DNA from: an uncultured Rhizobiaceae group bacterium
GTDB taxonomy: Bacteria; Pseudomonadota; Alphaproteobacteria; Rhizobiales; Rhizobiaceae
Assembly (NCBI GenBank): GCA_937944075.1
Contig: CALDZZ010000240.1
Location: forward strand, 1-20,614
Direction of reading: 5' to 3'
DNA length: 20,614 nt
The notes beneath the pieces are model-generated. The model ran no database searches. It was given only the letters and a program-made list of their open reading frames with translations, and had not been told where the DNA came from. Below, piece by piece: positions 14,933 through 20,614 of the stretch (position 1 is the first letter of the stretch; each line of letters opens with the position of its first letter). The position numbers were made by a program, and so were the translations under genes.

Positions 14933-15535
14933 GTGTCTATCGAACTTTCGTCTTTGCCTGCTCTAGGTTTTGCCACTGAACCACTCCCTACCCGTGACGG
15001 GTTTCGTTTTACACTTACAACACTTTTATCCACCCTGCTGACAGATGCAGAGCAAATGTTTGGTCCCCGTGATTTATCCTATACCCCCGTGGGGATCGAA
15101 TTTTACGGGGATAGACCATATATATGGTATCCTGGTAACAATAAACATATCTCGATAATCTTAACAGACCATTCAAGGCAAGACACTTCACAGGCAATTT
15201 TTCAGCTTGCACATGAAGTTGTTCATTTGCTTTCACCAACAGGCGGGGCAAATGCACCTGTTATCGAAGAGGGGTTGAGTGCGCTGTTTCAGGAACGGGC
15301 AAACCAGATTTACAATCTCAATCTTCGCCTAGTGTCAAAACCCTATATTGTGGCAACCGAACTTGCCAACGAACTTTTAAGAGGGCAGCCGGACATCATT
15401 CGAAACCTGAGAAAGAAAGAACCAACCTTTTCCAATTGGACGCCGGACTTTCTGGTTTCGCAAGCCAATATTTCCTCAAGCCTGGCAGTACAACTGTGTG
15501 AACCGTTTCTGGATTTTGAAACCAGAATAAAATAA
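14933..15535 (+). CDS. Putative gluzincin-like HExxH protein, function unknown
   Basis: A 200-residue protein with no signal peptide or membrane helix. Residues 90-113 contain FQLAHEVVHLL (HEVVH at 94-98) followed by APVIEEGLSALFQ (Glu113), the layout HExxH...(x)EEGLA seen in peptidase-MA-like zinc metallopeptidases, where two His and the Glu of the EGLA segment bind zinc. Preceding it, VGIEFYGDRPYIWYPG and HISIILTDHS would be the beta strands of the core. The GTG at 14933 is selected because GGGAG lies 7 nt upstream; the frame is open to an ATG at 14867 without such support. It ends 23 nt before the GTA promoter, with no clear terminator, so read-through into the GTA cluster is possible. The family is not recognised with certainty; a substrate cannot be named, and a role in the GTA is only suggested by position. 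Confidence 0.75.
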   Translation: MSIELSSLPALGFATEPLPTRDGFRFTLTTLLSTLLTDAEQMFGPRDLSYTPVGIEFYGDRPYIWYPGNNKHISIILTDHSRQDTSQAIFQLAHEVVHLLSPTGGANAPVIEEGLSALFQERANQIYNLNLRLVSKPYIVATELANELLRGQPDIIRNLRKKEPTFSNWTPDFLVSQANISSSLAVQLCEPFLDFETRIK

Positions 15536-15558
15536 TTTAAAAAAATAGGAATTTATTC

Positions 15559-15599
15559 TTGACACCGAAACGGTCTTCGAGTACATTCTTAATACGGTC
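15559..15599 (+). promoter_or_regulatory. Candidate promoter of the GTA cluster with flanking repeats
   Basis: TTGACA (15559-15564, perfect -35) is followed after exactly 17 nt by TACATT (15582-15587, four of six matches). The hexamer ACGGTC occurs at 15570-15575 and again at 15594-15599, 24 bp apart, on either side of the -10. The site is 128 nt upstream of the small terminase start. In Rhodobacter and Caulobacter, GTA promoters depend on dedicated activators (GafA, GafYZ); the repeats could be such a site, which is inference. Confidence 0.5.
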
Positions 15600-15714
15600 G
15601 GAGAAGTGCGGCACAAAACGCAACTGACCCTTAAATTTATAATATATGACATCAGCCAATCTGAAAAATCAGGTTGGTTTTTTTGTTTTTGGTTCTGAAT
15701 TGAAGGTGAACAAC

Positions 15715-16035
15715 TTGTCTGAAAACAGGGATCTGCGGATTGGTGAACTGGAAAAAATTGCGATGCGATTTCGCAACTTGCTGTTCTCGCAACTTGCCGG
15801 TTTTGAGCATGAAAAAAACAGCGATACGAAAACAGAGGAACAAAAACTCAAGTCATATGCCGGCTTTTTCAAGCTGGTTCAAAGTCTTGAGGTAATGATA
15901 AATCGGATACAGATCGAACGTGACAAAAAATCCAGTCGGGGAGTGGATATATTGGAATTCCGCCAACAGCTTGAAAAGCAAATTGCCAAGCTTGTCGACG
16001 AAAATTCTGAGAAGCCTGTTTCTGGAAGATCTTGA
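15715..16035 (+). CDS. GTA small terminase-like protein (g1 position)
   Basis: A 106-residue (up to 129 from an earlier ATG at 15646) mostly helical, charged protein: DLRIGELEKIAMRFRNLL, QKLKSYAGFFKLVQSLEVMI and DILEFRQQLEKQIAKLVDE. Its size, position directly before and overlapping the large terminase gene, and helical make-up agree with GTA gene g1, the small terminase subunit of RcGTA. Sequence identity in this family is low, so the call leans on synteny. The TTG at 15715 is preferred because GAAGG lies 8 nt upstream, whereas the ATG at 15646 has no ribosome-binding site and would add a low-complexity Phe/Val stretch. A GTA small terminase lacks strong site specificity, which allows random DNA packaging. 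Confidence 0.7.
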   Translation: MSENRDLRIGELEKIAMRFRNLLFSQLAGFEHEKNSDTKTEEQKLKSYAGFFKLVQSLEVMINRIQIERDKKSSRGVDILEFRQQLEKQIAKLVDENSEKPVSGRS

Positions 16036-17284
16036 TGAAGAAGCGCTACAGCAATTAAGGCATGACTGGCCGATTTGGGCACGGTTAAAACAAAGGCCTC
16101 CAATTAGTGACTGGCGCACATGGTTGCTGCTGGGCGGAAGGGGAGCCGGCAAAACCCGAACCGGAGCCGAATGGCTAAAGGGAGTGGCTCTCGCTGATCC
16201 GCATTATCCAGGTAAGAGCGGTGGTCGCATAGCCCTGGTAGGCACCAGTTTTGATGACATGAAGGATGTCATGGTTGAAGGAGAATCCGGGTTGTTGGCG
16301 ATCCATGCAAAGGCGGATCGTCCTCAATGGATATCGTCCCGCAGGGAGTTGATTTGGAAAAATGGAACAATTGGAAAGCTGTTTTCTGCCGCAGATCCGG
16401 AAGGTCTGAGAGGCAACCAGTTTGGAGCGGCCTGGTGTGATGAAATTTGCAAATGGAGCAGGTTGGAACAGACCTGGGACATGCTGCAATTTTGCCTGCG
16501 CCTTGGGCATCATCCCAGACAGGTTGTGACTACAACACCAAAGCCGCTCAAGCTTTTGAAACGACTTATTGAAAACCCGACTACAATTACCGTTCGTTCT
16601 ACAACGTCTGAAAATGCAAATAATCTGGCGGACGGGTTTCTGGATTATGTGGAAAATATCTATGCAGGAACCCGCTTGGGCAGACAGGAACTTGACGGTG
16701 AAATTGTCGAACAGAATGAACACGCGCTATGGAAAAGAGAGCAGATTGAAATAAACAGAATTGACGAAATGCCGGAATTGAACCGTATCGTCATTGCAGT
16801 GGATCCACCAGCAACCTCAGGCTCAAAGTCTGCTGCTTGCGGGATTATTGCAGCTGGCCTGATGGCGGATGGCCGTTGCTGCGTGATTGCTGACAAGACC
16901 CTGCCACAAGCAACGCCGGACAGATGGGCAGCCCAGGCCGTTGCGCTTTATAATGCATTTGAGGCGGACGTCATCGTGGCAGAGGTAAATCAGGGTGGGG
17001 ATATGGTGAAAACGGTCATCAGAACGATTGATCCTGCTGTGCCGGTACGTGCAGTCCACGCAAGCCGAGGCAAATGGATCAGAGCAGAGCCTGTTGCACT
17101 TTTATACGAGCGGGGAAGGGTTTTGCATGTGGGAAACTATGCCGACCTTGAAGATCAGATGTGTGCCTTCACGGCGGATGGCTTTGCAGAAGGCGTGTCC
17201 CCAGACAGGGTAGATGCGCTAGTCTGGGCCATTACGGAACTTGCCCTTTCAAGACGTGCACAGCCACGGGTACGCAGTGCATAA
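15992..17284 (+). CDS. GTA large terminase (DNA-packaging ATPase/nuclease, g2)
   Basis: A protein of about 430 residues that translocates and cuts DNA during head filling. The ATPase domain has Walker A GGRGAGKTRTGAEW (nt about 16135-16175) and Walker B AAWCDEI, with the coupling stretch VVTTTPKPL. The C-terminal RNase H-like nuclease shows acidic residues in IAVDPPATSG, IVAEVNQGGDM and DRVDALVWAI. DWRTWLLLGGRGAGKT and the family length identify the alphaproteobacterial GTA/prophage-type terminase. The start is uncertain: TTG 15992 gives an N terminus (STKILRSLFLEDL) of normal family form and overlaps g1 by 44 nt; GTG 15920 and TTG 15983 are alternatives with no better ribosome-binding site. 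It is followed by the portal gene after 24 nt. Confidence 0.95.
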   Translation: MSTKILRSLFLEDLDEEALQQLRHDWPIWARLKQRPPISDWRTWLLLGGRGAGKTRTGAEWLKGVALADPHYPGKSGGRIALVGTSFDDMKDVMVEGESGLLAIHAKADRPQWISSRRELIWKNGTIGKLFSAADPEGLRGNQFGAAWCDEICKWSRLEQTWDMLQFCLRLGHHPRQVVTTTPKPLKLLKRLIENPTTITVRSTTSENANNLADGFLDYVENIYAGTRLGRQELDGEIVEQNEHALWKREQIEINRIDEMPELNRIVIAVDPPATSGSKSAACGIIAAGLMADGRCCVIADKTLPQATPDRWAAQAVALYNAFEADVIVAEVNQGGDMVKTVIRTIDPAVPVRAVHASRGKWIRAEPVALLYERGRVLHVGNYADLEDQMCAFTADGFAEGVSPDRVDALVWAITELALSRRAQPRVRSA

Positions 17285-17308
17285 TCAAACCAAGAAACGG
17301 AAATCAAG

Positions 17309-18517
17309 ATGAACCGATTTTTTAAATGGATGAACATCAAGACACCAAGACCTGATGCGCTGGAAGAAAAGCAGGCAACAGGTTCGTTGATTGCATTTCA
17401 TTCCGCAGGAAATGCTGTCTGGTCTGTGCTGGATGGGAATGGTTCTGCCAGCCAGGCATTTGTCAAAAATCCAGTGGTGTATCGGTGCATACGAATGATC
17501 AGCGAGGCAGCTAGTTCAATACCGTTTTCACTACGCATGGATAGAATGGAACTTAACGAACATGCCATGCTTGAACTTTTGGCCAAACCCAATGCCAGAC
17601 AGTCTGGTCCAAAGTTGCTGGAGTGCCTGTATGGCCATCTACTCATCTCTGGAAACGCCTATCTGACAAAAATCGAGGTTACAGGGGAGTTACGCGAGTT
17701 GCATGTTCTGGACCCAGCAAAAATGCGTCCGATCCTGGATGCAAAAGGCTGGCCTGAGGCCTATGAATATACGATCGGTTCTACAAGAACACTATATACC
17801 CCTGATGAGGTATTGCATCTGGCATTATTCAACCCTTCTGATGACAACAACGGACTCTCACCGCTTTCCTCTGCCAACATGGCGCTTGATATTCACAACG
17901 CAGCAAGCAGCTGGAACAAGGCACTGCTGGATAACTCAGCCCGTCCGTCTGGTGCCTTGGTTTATGCTTCATCTGCTGGTGAAAACCTGACAGAAGACCA
18001 GTTCAATCGTTTGAAGGGAGAGCTGGAAGAAGGCTACACCGGGGCAACCCGCGCCGGACGTCCAATGTTGCTTGAGGGTGGCCTGGACTGGAAGGCAATG
18101 GGTTATAGCCCAAAGGATATGGATTTCATGCAGGCAAAGAATGGTGCCGCACGGGAAATCGCGCTCGCATTTGGAGTGCCCCCCATGCTGTTGGGAATAC
18201 CGGGTGATAATACATATTCAAATTATCAGGAAGCCAATAAGGCATTTTGGCATCAAACCGTTTTGCCGCTGGTTGGAAAAACCGCATGCGATCTTGGAAA
18301 TTGGCTCAGTGCAGGTTCATCAGAAGCCTTTGCAGTATTACCCAATACGGATTCCGTTGATGCACTTTCGCAAGACCGGGAAAAACTCTGGAAGCGTTTG
18401 GGAGAAGCAAGCTTTCTGACAGATAATGAAAAACGTGAAGCCTTGGGATATTTGCCAATTGAAGAACCGGGCATGCTGCAAGGCAATGGGGCTGCGAACA
18501 ATCAGCCTGGAAATTAG
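17309..18517 (+). CDS. Phage portal protein, HK97 family (GTA g3)
   Basis: A 402-residue portal subunit that forms the dodecameric channel at the head vertex through which DNA enters. Recognisable stretches are NPVVYRCIRMISEAASSIPF, LLISGNAYLTKIEV, NGLSPLSSANMALDIHN, FGVPPMLLGIPGDNTYSNY (around residue 290) and EANKAFWHQTVLPL, typical of the GTA branch of the HK97 portal family. The ATG at 17309 has GAAACGGAAA upstream. The tail is short and Gly/Asn-rich (EEPGMLQGNGAANNQPGN). The order terminase-portal-small membrane protein-protease-capsid matches the RcGTA cluster. The gene ends one base before the next start, so translation is probably coupled. Confidence 0.95.
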   Translation: MNRFFKWMNIKTPRPDALEEKQATGSLIAFHSAGNAVWSVLDGNGSASQAFVKNPVVYRCIRMISEAASSIPFSLRMDRMELNEHAMLELLAKPNARQSGPKLLECLYGHLLISGNAYLTKIEVTGELRELHVLDPAKMRPILDAKGWPEAYEYTIGSTRTLYTPDEVLHLALFNPSDDNNGLSPLSSANMALDIHNAASSWNKALLDNSARPSGALVYASSAGENLTEDQFNRLKGELEEGYTGATRAGRPMLLEGGLDWKAMGYSPKDMDFMQAKNGAAREIALAFGVPPMLLGIPGDNTYSNYQEANKAFWHQTVLPLVGKTACDLGNWLSAGSSEAFAVLPNTDSVDALSQDREKLWKRLGEASFLTDNEKREALGYLPIEEPGMLQGNGAANNQPGN

Positions 18518-18518
18518 A

Positions 18519-18857
18519 ATGCCTTTTCCTTCACTGGCCAGCATTAGCGAAATCCCTGAACAGGTCTGGATATTCCTTGCAAAGGGTATTGGCGCTGTCT
18601 GTGGTTCAGCCATTTCCATTGCCTATCTGTTACCCAGAAATCGCCGGGAAGCTTTTTTGAGGTTCTTTGTCGGAATTACAATTGGCATGATTTTTGGAAC
18701 ATCGGCAGGCATAAAACTGGCTGACTATCTCAACATCACAGGCGAGATATCTCCTGTTGAAATTGCACTTTCAGGCGCAGCTCTAGCTAGCCTGTGTGCC
18801 TGGTGGGCACTTGGAATTCTGGCCAGGCTTTCAAACCGAATGGTTGAAACAAAATAA
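18519..18857 (+). CDS. DUF6107-type small membrane protein of the GTA cluster (g3.5 position)
   Basis: A 112-residue hydrophobic protein with three predicted membrane helices (about residues 16-38, 46-65 and 80-102), joined by a basic loop (PRNRREAFLRF) and an acidic loop (NITGEISPVE). It sits between portal and protease genes, where RcGTA has a small ORF g3.5 and rhizobial clusters carry a DUF6107 protein; the assignment is by position and profile rather than by a firm motif. The ATG at 18519 starts one base after the portal stop, with TGGAAA upstream; the frame is open further upstream only through the portal gene. Membrane insertion may serve head assembly at the membrane, phage-like release, or something else; nothing shows which. 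Confidence 0.8.
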   Translation: MPFPSLASISEIPEQVWIFLAKGIGAVCGSAISIAYLLPRNRREAFLRFFVGITIGMIFGTSAGIKLADYLNITGEISPVEIALSGAALASLCAWWALGILARLSNRMVETK

Positions 18858-18880
18858 CATCATCAAAGATGGAGAATAGC

Positions 18881-19561
18881 ATGAATACTCGCAGGCTTTA
18901 CGCTCAGCGTGAGACCAAATTTGCGCCTGTAACAATGGACACTGTGAAACTGGATGGCAGCTTTAGCGGCTATGCGAGTGTCTTTGGTGCAATAGATCAG
19001 GGTAATGACATGGTCGCGCAGGGGGCTTTTTCTGGAACGTTGAAAAATCGCAAGCCTGCGGATGTGAGAATGCTGTTTCAACACGATCCGGATCAGCCAA
19101 TAGGATGCTGGAAGAAGATCATCGAAGATGAAAAAGGCTTGTATGTTGAAGGCAAAATTACAAAAGGTGTAAAGCGCAGTCAGGAAGTATTGGCCCTCAT
19201 GCGCGAAGGGGCTTTGGATGGCTTGTCCATTGGTTTCAAAACGAAACGGGCGAAGGTAAATCCAACCACAAAAGTACGCACTATTCTGGCCGCAGATTTA
19301 TGGGAAATTTCTATTGTTACCTTTCCCTTGCTGGAAGAGGCAAGGATTGAGGCAGTAAAGTCTGCAACTCCGAATTCTCCACCCAGTGCAAGAGAACTTG
19401 AGCGATGGCTAACGCGGGATGCGGGGCTTTCGCGGCGAGAAGCCAAGACGATTTTATCGCATGGCTATAATGCACTTCACTGTAAGCGGGATGCGACGGT
19501 GAACACAACACTTGCGAATAAAATTCGCAAGGCAACTCAACTCATATCTAAAAGGATATAA
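18881..19561 (+). CDS. HK97 family prohead protease (GTA g4)
   Basis: A 226-residue maturation protease of peptidase family U35/S78. It cleaves the N-terminal delta domain of the capsid protein and itself during head maturation. Catalytic residues are visible as His68 in MLFQHDPDQPIG and Ser116 in GALDGLSIGF, with the acidic partner likely in LWEISIVTFP. FSGYASVFGAIDQGNDMVAQGAF is a typical N-terminal stretch. After residue 160 there is a helical extension (ARELERWLTRDAGLSRREAK) common to GTA proteases. The start is ATG 18881, because GGAG at 18871-18874 lies 6 nt upstream; an in-frame ATG at 18869 lacks a signal and would place the GGAG inside the gene. Confidence 0.95.
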   Translation: MNTRRLYAQRETKFAPVTMDTVKLDGSFSGYASVFGAIDQGNDMVAQGAFSGTLKNRKPADVRMLFQHDPDQPIGCWKKIIEDEKGLYVEGKITKGVKRSQEVLALMREGALDGLSIGFKTKRAKVNPTTKVRTILAADLWEISIVTFPLLEEARIEAVKSATPNSPPSARELERWLTRDAGLSRREAKTILSHGYNALHCKRDATVNTTLANKIRKATQLISKRI

Positions 19562-19564
19562 CTT

Positions 19565-20614
19565 ATGAGAACACAACAAAAACGCGCACCCGAAGCAAAG
19601 GCAGCGACAGGGCAGGCGCAGGACGTGGCCGAATGCTTTGATGAATTTATGGAAGCGTTTGAAGCCTTCAAGGAAACCAACGACGAACGCCTGGCTCAGG
19701 TAGAAAACCAGGTTTCCGAAGATGTTGTAACAGTCGAAAAAATGAACCGTATCAACAAGGCTCTGGATGAACAAAAATCTCTGATGGACACCCTTTTGTT
19801 GAAGGGCAAGAGGCCTTCTTTTGGTCAATCGGCAATTTCTTCTGTTGCAGGTATCGAGCACAAACAGGCCTTTGATAATTACATCAGGGGTGGAAATGAG
19901 GAGGGCCTGCGCCGACATGAACAAAAGGCATTGTCTTATGGTTCAGATGCAGATGGTGGCTATCTGGTTCCCGATGAAACAGCAACCGAGATTGGTCGAC
20001 GTCTGGCATTAGGCTCTCCGATCCGGTCAATTTCAGGTGTACAGGTGGTTTCCTCCTCCATCTACAAAAAGCCGTTTGCCATATCAGGTCCGGCAACCGG
20101 TTGGGCAGCTGAAACTGATTTGCGAACAGAAACCGCTTCACCAACCTTGTCTGAACTTCAGTTTCCTACAATGGAGCTTTACGCAATGCCGGCAGCGACT
20201 TCACAACTCCTGGATGATGCTGCAGTTGATATTGATGCCTGGATTGCAAGTGAAGTGGAGCAGGCTTTCGCAGAACAGGAAAGTGCTGCCTTTATCAATG
20301 GTGACGGGGTTAATAAACCGCGTGGTTTCCTGACCCACTCGACCGTTGATGAAGGCAATTGGTCGTGGGGCAACCTTGGCACGATCTCTACCGGAGGCGA
20401 TGGCACTTTTGCCGAAGCGGATGCTTCAGATGCGCTTGTCGATACCATTTATGCATTGAAAGCGGGTCATCGGCAAAATGCCAATTGGGTCATGAACCGT
20501 AAAACTCAAGCTGAGGTTCGCAAGTTGAAGGATGCTGACGGTAATTACCTATGGCAAGCACCGGCAGCAGCAGGGCAGGCTGCAAGTCTCATGGGCTTTG
20601 GGGTTGTGGAAGCA
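19565..20614 (+). CDS. Phage major capsid protein, HK97 fold (GTA g5), 3' end outside window
   Basis: The first 350 codons are present and the frame is still open at the last base, so the gene continues beyond the window. The ATG at 19565 has AAGG 9 nt upstream and follows the protease stop by 3 nt. Residues about 20-75 form a charged coiled coil (the delta or scaffolding domain, DEFMEAFEAFKETNDERLAQ and following), removed by the protease in this family. The capsid core then begins around GSDADGGYLVPDETATEIGR and includes SSIYKKPFAISGPATGW, ELYAMPAATSQLLDDAAVDI, and NGDGVNKPRGFL, a hallmark of HK97-type capsid proteins. The order and sequence match GTA capsid proteins that assemble the small T=3-like heads. 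Confidence 0.95.
   Translation, partial: MRTQQKRAPEAKAATGQAQDVAECFDEFMEAFEAFKETNDERLAQVENQVSEDVVTVEKMNRINKALDEQKSLMDTLLLKGKRPSFGQSAISSVAGIEHKQAFDNYIRGGNEEGLRRHEQKALSYGSDADGGYLVPDETATEIGRRLALGSPIRSISGVQVVSSSIYKKPFAISGPATGWAAETDLRTETASPTLSELQFPTMELYAMPAATSQLLDDAAVDIDAWIASEVEQAFAEQESAAFINGDGVNKPRGFLTHSTVDEGNWSWGNLGTISTGGDGTFAEADASDALVDTIYALKAGHRQNANWVMNRKTQAEVRKLKDADGNYLWQAPAAAGQAASLMGFGVVEA

Noticed and set aside
14791..15033. Minus-strand 80-residue open frame ending in a Lys-rich stretch
   Set aside because: Its Lys run is the reverse of the T-tract of the ycgN terminator and it overlaps the better supported HExxH gene start; no ribosome-binding site was seen.

Overview
The window reads as chromosomal DNA from an alphaproteobacterium of the Hyphomicrobiales (Rhizobiales), probably a member with moderate GC content. 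This rests on a MucR/Ros regulator, a DnaA-domain-IV-only protein followed by a DUF6456 protein, DUF5330, DUF1491, DUF2336 and DUF1254/DUF1214 proteins, a YcgN-type protein, and the start of an alphaproteobacterial gene transfer agent (GTA) cluster. The family or genus cannot be fixed from the sequence alone. Both window edges cut genes: a cytochrome c on the left and the GTA major capsid protein on the right.

Layout. 1-2909: the 3' end of a c-type cytochrome gene converges on an msrB-ptrB operon (methionine sulfoxide reductase B, then oligopeptidase B); the two convergent genes share a palindromic CTAG as stop codons. 2910-4262: regulatory DNA around mucR, with an AT-rich leader, a dyad, a clear mucR terminator, and a region holding a doubtful antisense ORF and a long hairpin. 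4263-5557: a translationally coupled pair, a DnaA domain IV-like protein and a DUF6456 protein. 5567-6416: sufE and a secreted DUF5330 protein on the minus strand. 6657-9168: a plus-strand operon of a soluble PAS-type histidine kinase, a membrane-anchored protein with two peptidoglycan-binding repeats, and a DUF1491 protein. 9203-10324: a DUF2336 protein (minus). 10558-10734: a 58-residue protein (plus).

10778-14142 (minus): an envelope operon of a class A penicillin-binding protein followed by a DUF1214 and a DUF1254 protein, the last two joined by a GTGA start/stop overlap. 14279-14737: a Cys-rich YcgN-family protein on the divergent strand, with its own terminator. 14933-15535: a small protein with an HExxH...EEGL signature resembling the peptidase-MA/gluzincin fold, of unrecognised function.

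15559-20614: a sigma70-like promoter followed by the head-assembly genes of a GTA in canonical order: small terminase (g1-like), large terminase (g2), portal (g3), a three-helix membrane protein of DUF6107 type in the g3.5 position, prohead protease (g4) and major capsid protein (g5, cut by the window end). There is no integrase, repressor or attachment site, and the cluster sits among ordinary chromosomal genes, so a vertically inherited GTA is more likely than an active prophage. The least explained items are the HExxH protein just upstream of the GTA promoter, the DnaA-IV/DUF6456 pair with a DnaA-box-like site in its promoter region, and the 3744-4103 antisense ORF/hairpin.
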